A stretch of 64,000 nt of DNA from Notospermus geniculatus (GCA_002633025.1 NMRB01002418.1:2945-66944), one strand, 5' to 3'; counted from the stretch's first letter, positions 11,465 to 23,114 are shown. Notes: generated by a model not told the origin, from the letters alone. A program made the numbers and translations.

Positions 11465-11682
11465 TACTGTATACGCAAATATTTTCGTGTGTAAAAATTC
11501 TTGCAAAAATCGCAAAATCAAAATTTTGCCGCAAATATCAATACATGTACACGCATAAGTTTCCCCAACAATCCAGTCAGCTCCCTTCCCTGCCCTTGAC
11601 GCAAACATTAATCCACGCAAAACCGGGGAAAAATGTTCAATTCATGGAATATTATCCTGTGAAAATATTTGCGTATACAGTA
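11465..11682. repeat. MITE with TACTGTATACGC ends
   Basis: Left 'tactgtatacgcaaatattt' and right 'aaatatttgcgtatacagta' are exact inverted repeats about 218 bases apart. Internal 'aaaattcttgcaaaaatcgc' resembles the element at 60888-61097, which has 'cgcgatttttgcg', so the two may be distant relatives. Confidence 0.75.
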
Positions 11683-12116
11683 TGCTCCGCTGACATGAAA
11701 AGCGGCACATTAGACGATGCAAAGTTAGAATCTGTTCAGCTGCATTCCCTGACGTCAGAAGTTTAAGTACAAATCATGTGACATTAATCTTGTAATAAAT
11801 CATAACAATGAATTAATAAATTAATATTGTGTTTCAAAAACAACACCAATTTCATTTCAACTATTTCTGAAACAATCGATTTAGCATATTAACCAAAATG
11901 AATTCCCTCAGATAAATAACTAATCATACGCATACAAGAATCATGGGTCGGCACCCATTATAACAGTTGGAATCTTCATGTTGAGAGGTCTTGTTTTAAC
12001 GTGGAATTGTCGTCCTGAGCGGTCCGGGATTCTTATCTTTGTCATCCTCTCACACTCAAATCCCTGAGGTACACTTCCACTTCTCAGTTTTGTTTTGGAC
12101 TTCTGTCTCTGTCATG

Positions 12117-12475
12117 CAGCGGTCAATGTAAACCCTGGACCCCCCCCCCCCCTGTTCAGGGGTCACCACTAAATTAGTGTCGAAAAAGTGTCGAGTTCTG
12201 AGCGCTCAATTTTTTTCTTATCGTCGTATCTCTGTCGACCCCAAAAATAGATAATGTCGAATTCCTGGCGTTTACTTCATAATTGCTAATAGAAATGACT
12301 AAAAAAAGTAAAAGATTAGTGAAAAAAGCTGGTGAATACCTGACGATTTCATTTGAGGTCCTGGGTGAATTAGTGTCGAATCCTGACCCCAGAAAAATTT
12401 TCTAGGTGTCGAATAAGTGTTGAAAAAACGTCGACCCCTGAACAGGGAGGGTACAGGGTTTACATTGACCGCTGC
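12117..12475. repeat. MITE with 22-bp perfect inverted ends
   Basis: Ends read gcagcggtcaatgtaaaccc and gggtttacattgaccgctgc, exact reverse complements. Inner arms 'cctgttcaggggtc' and 'gacccctgaacagg' also pair, and the core repeats 'gtcgaa'. Length about 359 bases. Confidence 0.8.
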
Positions 12476-12634
12476 ATAGTCACTGGCCCCTTGAGTACTC
12501 AGTTTTGAGGCAGCTCCAACTTGTTTATCAGCAAGGCGCAATACTGTCACATTGAGACCAAGGGCTCCCAAGTTCACCAGGGGGCTGCAACTCATTGGAC
12601 TTTCAGCTACAACATTTCCTAACAACAAATTAAA

Positions 12635-12835
12635 TACAGTGGAACCCCGATTGGCGACCACTCCTATAACGCGATCACTCCTGAAATACGACCGGGTTTC
12701 AGTTGTCCCGATTGTTTTTCTCTTTATTTCCCTTTGCAGAGTTAAACTAATGCAACCACCCCGCTATCCGGATTGCGACCACACCTTTGGCTGTCCCAAG
12801 CGGCAATTAGGTCGTGTTACCGGGGTTCCACTGTA
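12635..12835. repeat. MITE family G (TACAGTGGAACCCC)
   Basis: Begins TACAGTGGAACCCCGATTGG and ends CCGGGGTTCCACTGTA. A related shorter copy occurs at 31961-32065 in a WDR37 intron. Flanking TA is consistent with a Tc1/mariner-type target. Confidence 0.75.
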
Positions 12836-13352
12836 CTTCATTACAGGTTTAAGTGTGTTCCAGGAGCATGTTGTTAATACATCCTTAGCTTCAGTAGCTC
12901 GTAGTTTGAGTATCATCTACTTAAACAGCAAGAAGGGGACGAAAATTAACACCATTCAGAACAAGAAAATTCAAAAAAGAGAAAAAAAATATAGGAAAAT
13001 GTTGAACCAACCAGATTACACGATCATGTCACATTCTAATGAGGGAGTATTCGCTTTTAGATCACGACGACAAATTCAGTCTGATTTACTAAGTCACCAA
13101 TTGGAGCTGTGACAGGAATTGAGGTCCCCCTTGAATCCAAGTCCGGTTTTTTTGTTTAAAGAGGGATGGATTGTCGCCGTTCGAATAACCAAGCGAAACA
13201 GACTTTTGCAACTTGGACTTGCACTTCTTGAACGACCACTCCTTTCACACAGACACAGTGAATCAAGGTGGGAGGGATGCTTGTTATACCGGTAATTCAG
13301 TGACAGTTACACTCCACTGACATTGGTCACAGCACCAGTATTTGTTTCTGTT

Positions 13353-13741
13353 GCAGGTTTAGTCAGAAGTGGTCAGGACCTGACGAGCCCTATCTGCAGG
13401 TTTAGCCAGAAATGGTCAGGACCTGACGAGCCCTATCTGCAGGTTTAGTCAGAAGTGGTCAGGACCTGACGAGCCCTATCTGCAGGTTTAGCCAGAAGTG
13501 GTCAGGACCTGACGAGCCCTATCTGCAGGTTTAGCCAGAAGTGGTCAGGACCTGACGAGCCCTATCTGCAGGTTTAGTCAGATGTGGTCAGGACCTGACA
13601 AGCCCCATTTTCTGCAGGTTTAGCCAGAAGTGGTCAGGACCTGACGAGCCCTATCTGCAGGTTTAGCCAGAAGTGGTCAGGACCTGACAAGCCCTATCTG
13701 CAGGTTTAGCCAGAAGTGGTCAGGACCTGATGAGCCATATT
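13353..13741. repeat. Nine-unit 43-bp tandem array, likely in INO80D 3'UTR
   Basis: The unit begins gcaggtttagccagaagtgg and holds GTCAGGACCTGAC, a palindrome of two 6-base arms around one base. Unit length is 43 (one is 45). Units differ at a few positions (tcaga/ccaga, acgag/acaag). The last unit decays at 'atgagccatattt'. It ends 100 bases beyond the INO80D stop codon, so it is probably transcribed as 3'UTR. Confidence 0.85.
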
Positions 13742-13841
13742 TGCTTTTAAGTCAACACCAATCATGGGACAATTTGAAAAAAAACAACTAGAAAAGAGTC
13801 AGTAAAAAACACGTCTCAAGCGAGGAAAAAATGGCGATTTG

Positions 13842-16800
13842 CTAAGATTTTGGTGGCACCTGTGTTGTGGTGCTATTTACAGCGAATTGTTGCGTCAGCG
13901 GTAATGTCATGGCAACCTGAAAGATAGCATCGTTAGTCCTTGAATCAAATGTTGGATGCTGCGAGTTTACAGAAGTTGTTCGTACAATGTCTCCGTGCTG
14001 CACGACTTGAGGCAAGTTCAGGGTCAATTTTGGTCCACCATTAGCTACAGTAGAAGAGTGCGTGAAATGTACAGGGAAACCGTTTTGAAATGTGGTCGGG
14101 ATTCGATCAGTTGTTGTAGTCCACGGATTGCGTGGGTTGACTGCCGGGGATTGGAGAGGTGAGGGAGTTGTGACCGGAGAACTGTGCATGGGCATCGGTG
14201 ACGCTAATCGCTCCACCGTGGCGTGCATTTGCGAAGTCAGAACATCCGGATTGAGAGCCAAAGGTAAAGAGTTTTGCATCAGATTAGTCGAAGCCACCGT
14301 AACATTTGGCGTGTAATTCCTCGACATGTTACCAGGTGGCACTGTAGTCGCTGGAGGCTGATATGAAGTTTGTATTAGTGTTGGATAATTTTGCACCGTC
14401 GCTGTACCATATGAACCGTTCATGATAATCCCATAGGCGGTATTTATCTGGCCTGGTATCTGCACCACCTGACCTTGGAGATGACCTTGTAATTGACCCT
14501 GAGTAGAATGAACGTGTTGCCCCTGTAGTAGTCCTTGAACCTGTGTTTGATCCAACGCCAGCGCCACCGACGGTGTAACAGGACTCGCCGACGACGTCGG
14601 CGATACAGAATTAATCTTTTCATCCATCATTTCACCATTCAGTGCCGAACTCAACGCCGAGCTGGACAAAACCTGCGACATTGTCTTCAGATCGTTCTCA
14701 GAAATGCTGTTGGCGAGTTCGTTGAAGTTATCCTCCCCGAACGACGCCAACTGATCCTGATTCAGATTGTGACTAAGAATAGTGTCCGTGATATGTTTGT
14801 CGAGCTCATCGTCTTCATGTTGGTCAACGATTAGGCCCATTTTTCCTAAAGACTCCTCTGACCGAATCAGCGTCTCTGATACTGCTGCTAGCGCACGTTC
14901 TAATTCCTCCGTTTCCTCATGCGTGGGGGCATTATATTCACCATTTTTACCTGAAAAAGATATTTTGATGCAATGATTCAAGACATTCTTGTCTACAGAA
15001 GTCAACATGAACATGATTCAAGACATTCTTGTCTACAGAAGTCAACATAAACACACATGACCAAGTCCTGGAACCTGGAGTCCTCAACACAGAGGTGTCC
15101 TTAATAGAGAAGTGTACTTAATAGAGGGGTGTCCTCCTGGGAGAGGTATCTGCCGACGGAGACACCGCCATGTATATGTCCTTACCCGTAAAAATATCAA
15201 ATGCTTCATCTGGCAGTTTATTGAGCACCTCGTTTATGTCGTGGTCTTCCAAGAGTTTGGTCGCTTGGTCCAGATCCAACGACTTCTCTGGGGCTGTGGA
15301 GAGAATGAAGAAAGATGAAGAGAAAGATGCTAAATTGTTGCTCCATGGACCTCCAAAGGTGTGGGTGTTGTGAGGTCCTTGCTAAATGGACCTCCAGACT
15401 CAACCCCCCAGCCAAGGACCACACCTCTGAGGCAAAGTAGCTGACTGAACTGCCAAATTGGGTTTGTAAGACTTCTTCAATGTGAATGTTTTCTACCATA
15501 ATTTGGCTCTCTATGGGCAACTCAGTTTGTAACACTCCTTCATGTGGGTGTTTTCTGCCATAATTTGGCTCTCTATGGGCAACTCAGTTTGTAACACTCC
15601 TTCATGTGAGTGTTTTCTACCATAATTTGGCTTTCTATGGGCAACAGAGTTTGTAACACTCCTTCATTTGAATGTTTTCTACCATAATTTGGCTCTCTAT
15701 GGGCAACTCACTTTGTAACACTCATTCATGTGAGTGTTTTCTACCATAATTTGGCTCTCTATGGGCAACTCAGTTTGTAACACTCCTTCATGTGAGTGTT
15801 TCGTACCCTATGTTGGCTCTCTATGGGCAACTCAGCTATACAAAACTACGGGCAGTCGTATGAATCTGAGTAACATTGCTAGCAGATGCTGCCCTTTAAC
15901 TCTACTATTTCAGTTCGGTACCAATACAACTGAAAGTCAACATACGTTTGGTAGGATAGGCTATGTCTAACAGACCAGGTGGCAGATCATTGGTTAAGGC
16001 CAAGCTATCCAATTTGGCTAAATCTCGGGCAATTTTCTCGACAGCGGGATTGATGACTCTCTGCATGGAGGATGATGTTGGAAGTTGACTTGTTGTCAGC
16101 AGTGAAGGAGGGGAGGGGATCTCTGGACTGTCCACGCCCACATCCTCTGTCATATTCTCACTTGATTCCACATCAACTTCCTGTTCGCCCTCACTCGTTG
16201 GCATTTCTGTAAGAAAAAGAACCTCTAAAGCCGCGTTTAAACTGCCAATTTTTTCGGTCCAGTTGAAGTGAACTGTACTCGGACCGGACCGTTTAGACTG
16301 CACGATGAATCACCGCGTAACGTACCTGAAGTACGCTCTCCATTCAGTGGGGGTAAGAAACTCGCGCAGAATGCATGCCGAGTTTTCCCGTGGGTGATGC
16401 AAGGACGAACTGTGCAAATGCTCAACACCGTCCCAGGTAAGTGGACTCGGTTCAGTTCGCCGTGCGTCAGGTTTACACAGCACATTTGGACGAGGTACCG
16501 TACTCGGTCTGGACCGAGACCACCTCCTTCTGCGGGTCTCGGTACGGTTCACTTGTGGTCCGGACCGGGTACGTAATGGCAGGTTTACACTGCCACTTTT
16601 TTGCCGTACCGTACTCGGTCCAGTCTCAGTTCACTTGATTTTTGTCCGAGTTCACTTGATTTTTGGCAATGTAAACGCGGCTTAAGAACCTCTGTTCACC
16701 CATTTGACTATCTAGAGTCACTCTTAGCTCAATCTTTAATGCTGAATACAAAACCGAAATTTACCAACAGAATCATAATATTTCTACATACCAATATCCC

Positions 16801-19800
16801 CAGTAGGTTCACAAGGAGGCATAGGTTTCTGTGGACGGATTTTTTTCTGATTTTTCTTTTTCTTGCCTCTCTTTGGCGGACGTGTCAGGGCAGATGGTTT
16901 TGTCTTTTTTCGTGGCTTTTTCGCCTTCAGACCCTGAGAAGCATCGTAATCCTAAAACGAAAGAAATCACTTTATATAATCTCAATAGTTGAACGACAAG
17001 GAGCATTTTAGGAGAATATGTCACCGAAAAACCAGTACCAGTACAAATCGCTCTGAAGTTGGCAGGTTGAGACCAACGTTTTGTCAATTTCAGTACGCCT
17101 AGGTTAATTGTTTGTCTTTTGTAAAATCTGAGTGATTACATTATCTTTCTTTATCTCCTGGAGTTATTTTGGTTCACATCTTTTGCGACTTAAGTTGGGT
17201 TTTGCTGTGACGGGTCACATATGGGGACTGATTTTGCAGAATCGTGAATCAAACTGAGAGATGAAAGATCATTGGCATGCAGTACAGGTGGGTTTACACA
17301 ACAGTCGAGAGATTTTGTTTCTTTCGTTTTCACTGCTCCTTTGTTTTTTTACAGAAGTTTTTGGGATAAAAATATCAATTTGAGCAGTCAGTGGACAACG
17401 TCGCAGTCATGACATTATGTTCCAGTGATGAAAAGCTCGGAGGTGCACATGGTGTCTTGTAGTATTTGTGTCTCAAAAACGACTGCCGTTGAGCAAAATC
17501 GGATGACAAGGATATGAATACTCACAGCTTTGGCAGCATGCTTAGCACATAGAGGAAAATCATGTCTGATATCGAAGACTGGATCACAGCACTGAGCATT
17601 TGTTTCAGGACATCTGGCCGTACAATAATCAAACAGTTGCTGGTCGACGTTATACATGATATGTTTACGGCACTGGTTGGCAAATGGCAGAGCAGGATTG
17701 AGGCATTTTTGTCCTTCGTCTGTTTTATGAAGACAGCCATGTTTGTCAGCGAGTTCAGGCTTTTTACTACAAGAGAAAACACTTTTTAGAATCATGTAGC
17801 ACAGAAGCAAGATATATTTCGAAAGGGAATTCGGTGAAAAGTCTTTTTTAATCATCAAAGCAAGTAACCTGCTCACCTTTCCAGGGGCGTTATATCCTGT
17901 TGGTCCTCTGTCACCAAGATGGCCTTCACAGCCGCTGTTGGACGCTCCCGCACAGCATCAAGTAACGTCTCTGAGATCTTACGGTGATAATGATGCAACG
18001 AGGAGTTTGAATTCGAGTTTCGCCGCAGCTGCACGAGTCGGCGGCGTAACCTGGCACGCATTAAGGCGAGACGTGTTGTTCTTTTTATAGGTAAGCTGTC
18101 TTCATGGCTGCTGCAAAAAGACAAGATGTTATGAAAACTTGATCCGTCTAGGTGAGATTTCAAGTAAAATATTGTCGTGAGCTTTAAAGCAGGGTTTATT
18201 GGCACACGGATTTTGTCTGATTTAGGTCCATAAAAAATCGATCAAATGGAATTTGGCATTGTCTTATCCGGAAAACTAGGGGCAAATGGACTGAAAATGG
18301 ACCGGATCCGTGCGCCAATGAACCCCGCTTAACTTGGCCCATTAGTCTCTTTAGACAATGTTGGGTGATTTGTATGTGATGTGGGAGGAAACCGGAGCTC
18401 CCAGAGGAAAGCTATGCTGTCAGAGTCCCCCTCTCTATCACATGAGTACCAGGTCCGACTGGGAATCGAACCCCAGACCTCAGAAGTGACAGGTGCTAGA
18501 TGTTTCCACTTCCCCACTCAGACAGCCCACATCACAACCAGATTTTCCGAACATCAACAACATTGATTTATCAAGTAAAGAACAATTTCAACAACAATAT
18601 CTGCTTCAAGTTTTGAGCCGCGATAACGTAACATAAAACATTCACAATCTCTCAACTTACTCATCAGAATCCATCTCTTCATCTGATGAAGGGGTAAACC
18701 AAACCCGTTGCCTAGGTAACGCATCAATATCACTGTTGTCATCACTATCTGAACTATCTAAACCTAAAAAGATTAACGATAGTTATTTTCCACCAAGAGC
18801 TTTTCAAGAAATCTGACCGACTTGATGTTCGAGTACCTTCCCCAGAGGAACTTAAGATTATACTGGGTTGAGATTATGATTGATGCAGGCTTGCCACATG
18901 AATTCAAAGAGAGACAGACATGACAGAGAGCTGTCCGCCATGAACTCGTCAAACTGGCCCTCTACAGACCTTTCAACAAAGATGGCAGTCAAACAGTTCT
19001 AACCATGACGTCAGAAGCTTAATACCATTCAATGGCCGCTGGCACGGACGCTAAGCCGGTCAAGTGGGCCATGGGCACAAAAGTTTAGGTAAAGTAATTG
19101 TCTGAGACATGTGAGAGGATGCATTAAGTAGTGTATATATATCATGCTTGGACAATGAATGGCCACGACGTCATGTGGGAGAACTGGTAGGCCACCATCT
19201 TTATTGGAAAGGTCGGTAGCAGGACATGCACAAAGTCAGCTTGGACTGCATAAAGCTAGATTCAGAAACAATCCCAGTTTTAAGAACAGAAAAATCTCGT
19301 ACCATATGGGACTAAATCTGAGTTATAGAGCTGTCTCTTGGCATAATACCCGTACAACTGAACTGAGGTATCAGTTCTCAACTTCACACGAGCCTTTTTC
19401 TCCGATAAAACGTCCCGTGGTCTCCGTAAGCGCACTTTCGTGAAACTCTGTTCAGGATTTAGTGGACTATATGCTGGCAGTTGGAAGTATCTGATGCTGT
19501 CCGGCTTGGGTTGTTCTTTTTTAACACTAACAGCCGGTGCGGGGGGCGTTGTCGGGTAGGTATGGAGGTAGGGGTGAGGGTGTAGCGGTACCCTGGGTGT
19601 TGGCACATTTGAAGAGTTCGTAGCGGCNGGGGTTCCACTGTAGTGTATATACATGTATATCATGCTTGGACAATGAATGGCCACGACGTCATGTGGGAGA
19701 ACTGGTAGGCCACCATCTTTATTGGAAAGGTCGGTAGCAGGACACGCACAAAGTCAGCTTGGACTGCATAAAGCATTAGCTACAGATTCAGAAACAATCC

Positions 19801-22800
19801 CAGTTTAAAGAACAGAAAAATCTCGTACCATATGGGACTAAATCTGAGTTATAGAGCTGTCTCTTGGCATAATACCCGTACAACTGAACTGAGGTATCAG
19901 TTCTCAACTTCACACGAGCCTTTTTCTCCGATAAAACGTCCCGTGGTCTCCGTAAGCGCACTTTCGTGAAACTCTGTTCAGGATTTAGTGGACTATATGC
20001 TGGCAGTTGGAAGTATCTGATGCTGTCGGGCTTGGGTTGTTCTTTTTTAACACTAACAGCCGGTGCGGGGGGCGTTGTCGGGTAGGTATGGAGGTAGGGG
20101 TGAGGGTGTAGCGGCACCCTGGGTGTTGGCACATTTGAAGAGTTCGTAGCGGCTGATGAATATGGTGGAGGGTTCATCGATAATCCTGCCGCTGAAGACA
20201 ACGTTTGTCGCATTTGATTGAAAAGGGATGAATGAGCATTTGTATCCAATGGAAAATGTAAAGAATTACTCCGAGGCAGAGGTGAAAACATCGTTGGCTG
20301 AATCTTCGGCGAAGAAGACGCGCTGTGCGTCTCATCGCCATGATGGCCAACTTCTTGGTTCTTTTTCATTTTTATTTTATTTTGGGCAATTTTCGTCTCC
20401 AGCTGGTTCATAGTCCGCGAGCTCCGAGGCCCAAATTTTGATTTCGATTCCAACCGTGACTTTGATTTCTCCATATGTAACTTTTCTGCTAATTCTGGGT
20501 ATAATTTTGCTGCACTGATGTGTTCTGGGGGCCGCCCATGAACAGGGCTTTTACCCCCTGTCATATTAGTCTGTTGGCAGCGTATCCCACTTGGGCTCTT
20601 TCCTCCCGGTAAACTGGTCTGCCTGCTTATACCACCAGGACTTCGCGCTGACACTGGACTCTTATTTCCAATTGCAACAGGACTCCGCGCAGCGACCGGC
20701 GACGGTGCCGCCATCTCCGATACAGCCGGCGTCGTCGGTGCGCTGATGATGACCTTTGCTGGAGGGGGAGCTGGTTCGTCGGGGAAGGCATACGGATCGT
20801 CCAATGGAGATGAGGTATTTGTGTTGGCACGTTCATCCTTCTGCGTGAGGTTGAATTTTGTTTTAAGTCTTTGTTGTAGGGACATGCCCTTGTTGCCATC
20901 CACGATATTGGCATGGTCGCGTTCTTTATCTCGTTTATTCCGCCGTTCTCTCTTTGGGATCATCCCCAACATCTGCATATGGTTGTTGCAGTATCTGGAA
21001 AAAGACAACAATCCCTAGTAATATTTTCTTTTAATTTCAATTCAAATGGTTTTGAAGTGATCTTACTTTTTTGGAAGTGACACTGTTAACGGTATGGTTG
21101 CTAAGGGCAACATTCTAGCCCAGTGGTATTCCTGTTCTGATTCCACTTACAAATCGTAACTCTACAGAGAGTGAGAAAATCCTGCTGCACCTTTGGCGTA
21201 TTTCGTTCACGCACCAGTAATATGAGAAAATCTCAAAAAAATATTCCAGCACCCGCGTGCACCGTGTTAAAGTTGTAGTTGAGATGCGGCGAAAATCACA
21301 ATTGGTTACAGTCCACTTATTCATGATGATGATGATGAAAGTAACCATGGTGACATGTTTCCAAAAAGAAGTCGCTAATAAACTTGCCCCAGTCGACACT
21401 GCACTACACTGTGCAAAAACGAAAGTGGAATGGCACCGCAAAAATATCATCAAAAACCTTTTGACCTATAAACAAGATTTTGAGTGGTTAACACACATGG
21501 TGTAAAAACAAATGAAGTCTGAAAACAAATCGTTGCACTTACATACGCTCCTCATCTTTTGGGATGGCATTTGTACACTTTTGCTTGTTATGTGTACAAT
21601 GAGAGCATTGTTTGAATGGTGCCGTTGGGTCCTCCAAGATATGCCGTACACAGAATGCGTATCCATTTAACCTCCGCTGTTTACACACCTGAAAATGATA
21701 CTCTGATGATTATTACTACCGGTACCCTCTCACTTTTTTCTGCAGTGAATACGGGATGGAGTTGAGCAAACCTTTACAAAAGACATGCCTGAGAGTATGA
21801 ATATCTAAAAATAAAGTACTAAACTGATACACTCAAACTATGACCCACCGTCCCTCACNGAAAATCACAATTGGTTACAGTCCACTTATTCATGATGATG
21901 ATGATGACGATGAAAGTAACCATGGTGACATGTTTCCAAAAAAAAAGTCGCTAATAAACTTGTCCCAGTCAACACTGCACTACACTGTGCAAAGACGAAA
22001 GTGGAATGGCACCGCAAAAATACCATCAAAAACCTTTTGACCTATAAACAAGATTTTGAGTGGTTAACACACATGGTGTAAAAACAAATGAAGTCTGAAA
22101 ACAAATCGTTGCACTTACATACGCTCCTCATCTTTTGGGATGGCATTTGTACACTTTTGCTTGTTATGTGTACAATGAGAGCATTGTTTGAATGGTGCCG
22201 TTGGGTCCTCCAAGATATGCCGTACACAGAATGCGTATCCATTTAACCTCCGCTGTTTACACACCTGAAAATGATACTCTGATGATTATTACTACCGGTA
22301 CCCTCTCACTTTTTTCTGCAGTGAATACGGGATGGAGTTGAGCAAACCTTTACAAAAGACATGCCTGAGAGTATGAATATCTAAAAATAAAGTACTAAAC
22401 TGATACACTCAAACTATGACCCACCGTCCCTCACTGGCCTCAGAGCATCCTGAGCAGTGTTCTAGCCAGAAATGTTTCCAAACAGGGTGGGATGACTGCA
22501 TTTTGAGGCCCCAGATTTTCAAATAGGGTGGGAGTGAAATTCAAACAGGGTGGTGTAATAGAAAATCCATTGGATTTGGAAGTTACATTTTTAAACAGGG
22601 TGGTAAAAATTTGAACAGGGTGGTAAAATGACCTCTGAATTTTGAACACAGGGTGGTATCGCCCTGTGAAATTGGCCTGGCTGGAACACTGCTGAGGTGA
22701 TGTACAGAGCAAACTCTAAGAACTCGTGGCGCTGATTATCTCAGGACATCTTTGGACAGGAGCAAATGACATGAATGATTACAAACAGTGCACAGACATT

Positions 22801-22882
22801 TTACCAATCTTACCTTGGCACTAAAGGAACAAAGTGGTTTACTATCCAACGGAGAGTAGTGGATGTTTTTGCCTTCATACAT
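13842..22882 (-). CDS. INO80D: INO80 complex subunit D
   Basis: Encodes a nuclear accessory subunit of the INO80 ATP-dependent chromatin remodeller. Minus-strand coding exons: 22814-22882, 21543-21688 (with a second assembled copy at 22119-22264), 19829-20994, 18661-18763, 17877-18110, 17526-17766, 16792-16951, 15946-16206, 15186-15293, 13842-14950. All have GT-AG borders and agreeing phases; the joined frame is 3597 bases, 1198 residues, against about 1027 in human. It starts MYEGKNIHYSPLDSKPLCS, the conserved family start. Residues about 18-80 hold the first Cys/His zinc-binding domain (KQRRLNGYAFC, CSHCTHNKQKC) followed by MLGMIPKRERR. A second Cys/His domain of the same type spans about 577-650 (GCLHKTDEGQKC, PVFDIRHDFPLC). 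A basic PRKKTKP linker and an acidic EETEELERALAAV region follow, then a Gln/Thr/Pro-rich tail. The third exon is long, largely low complexity, and accounts for much of the extra length. Exon 5 has a NAGNAG acceptor. Identity is based on recalled family sequence and is strong. Confidence 0.95.
14962..15052. repeat. Tandem duplication of about 39 bp
   Basis: 'atgattcaagacattcttgt' plus 'ctacagaagtcaaca' occurs twice in a row in the last INO80D intron. Near-identical, so recent. Confidence 0.8.
15466..15840. repeat. About six units of a 62-bp tandem repeat
   Basis: The unit includes 'accataatttggctctctat' and 'gggcaactcagtttgtaaca'. It lies in the INO80D intron between the exons at 15186-15293 and 15946-16206. 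Units differ by a few substitutions. Confidence 0.85.
16228..16683. repeat. MITE next to an INO80D exon
   Basis: Ends 'aagccgcgtttaaactgcca' and 'ggcaatgtaaacgcggctt' are imperfect inverted repeats. The interior is full of CGGTCC/GGACCG and 'gtactcgg' strings. It sits 22 bases upstream of the acceptor side of exon 15946-16206, inside the region where branch point and pyrimidine tract are expected. Confidence 0.7.
17019..17219. repeat. MITE family B, diverged copy
   Basis: Starts TGTCACC, ends GGGTCACA, with 'ggcaggttgagaccaacg' and 'ttttgctgtga' as in other copies, here in the opposite orientation. In an INO80D intron. Confidence 0.65.
18186..18330. repeat. Short MITE in INO80D intron
   Basis: 'aagcagggtttattggcaca' with 'cgga' at the left and 'ccgtgcgccaatgaacccc' with 'gctt' at the right are imperfect inverted repeats. 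Inner 'ggtccat' and 'atggacc' pair as well. Confidence 0.6.
18335..18540 (-). repeat. tRNA-derived SINE (Leu/Ser-like head)
   Basis: On the minus strand, 'tgggctgtctgagtgg' looks like an A box of a class II tRNA and GGTTCGATTCC is a good B box. A long acceptor/variable region and no clean cloverleaf indicate a retroposed derivative rather than a functional tRNA. Confidence 0.5.
18707..18720. promoter_or_regulatory. Perfect X-box match inside INO80D coding exon
   Basis: GTTGCCTAGGTAAC fits GTNRCC-N2-RGYAAC exactly. It lies in coding sequence (the ALPRQR codons), so codon constraint may explain it; listed because three other perfect matches are in this window. Confidence 0.25.
19141..20150. 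other. Assembly duplication of part of INO80D exon 3 at a single-n join
   Basis: 19141-19626 and 19659-20150 are near-identical copies, including the 3' half of INO80D exon 3 and its donor. The left copy stops exactly at the n (19627) while the right copy continues into the rest of the exon. Differences are few (acatgcac/acacgcac, ggtaccc/ggcaccc, a short indel), as expected of two alleles. Confidence 0.85.
21291..22436. other. Assembly duplication including INO80D exon 2 at a single-n join
   Basis: 21291-21858 and 21860-22436 are almost the same sequence with the n at 21859 between them. Each contains the full exon 2 (21543-21688 and 22119-22264). The copies differ by an extra 'acg/atg' triplet in a microsatellite and scattered single bases. 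Two consecutive copies of exon 2 would be out of frame (146 bases), so only one can be used. Confidence 0.85.
22452..22693. repeat. MITE family H (CAGGGTGG / GTGTTCTAGCCAG)
   Basis: 'gcagtgttctagccagaaat' and 'ggcctggctggaacactgc' are inverted ends. The interior repeats 'aaacagggtggt' and 'gaacagggtggt' four or five times. A shorter relative is at 26660-26745. Confidence 0.7.
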
Positions 22883-22947
22883 ATTAGGAACACAGTCTGG
22901 ACATTTTCCAGCTGAATGGCATCTTTTCCATTCACCTTAACATTATT
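22883..22947 (-). promoter_or_regulatory. INO80D 5'UTR segment with two upstream ORFs
   Basis: The exon carrying the INO80D start codon has a good acceptor (ttctcttttcag) ending at 22948, so there is an upstream non-coding exon not located here. Between the acceptor and the start codon are two uORFs: one of 3 codons plus stop, and one of 15 residues starting MEKMPFSW whose TAA ends one base before the main ATG. This arrangement can reduce translation of the main frame. Confidence 0.5.
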
Positions 22948-23114
22948 CTGAAAAGAGAATTAAGACAACTGTAATTATTTGACAAAGGTGGAGTTTGTTG
23001 GAAGCTAAAACATGAGAGGTACACTTTGGTCTTCAATTTAAATCATGCAATCAATGCAGGGATGTTCCTCCAAGTCCTGAGTTAAAGTCCCATGTTAGAC
23101 TCCAAGCGCCAGCG

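Larger units (their letters stand above)
6710..13841. other. Long gene-free stretch, probably INO80D 3' region plus repeats
   Basis: No ORF here has credible splice sites or family resemblance. The separate repeat entries in this range account for roughly a quarter of it; the rest is AT-rich unique sequence. Because it directly follows the INO80D stop codon (minus strand), part may be a long 3'UTR. An antisense-strand AATAAA (plus tttatt) occurs at 12723 and another near 6774; which, if either, is used cannot be told. Confidence 0.4.

Noticed and set aside
12552-13112. 186-residue plus-strand ORF
   Set aside because: Overlaps the inverted-repeat element at 12635-12835 and has biased, non-protein-like composition.
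13353-13741. CRISPR array
   Set aside because: Units are contiguous with no unique spacers and the host is an animal; it is an ordinary tandem repeat.
21466-22242. Two identical 66-residue minus-strand ORFs (MDTHSVYG...)
   Set aside because: They are a wrong frame of INO80D exon 2, present twice because of the assembly duplication.
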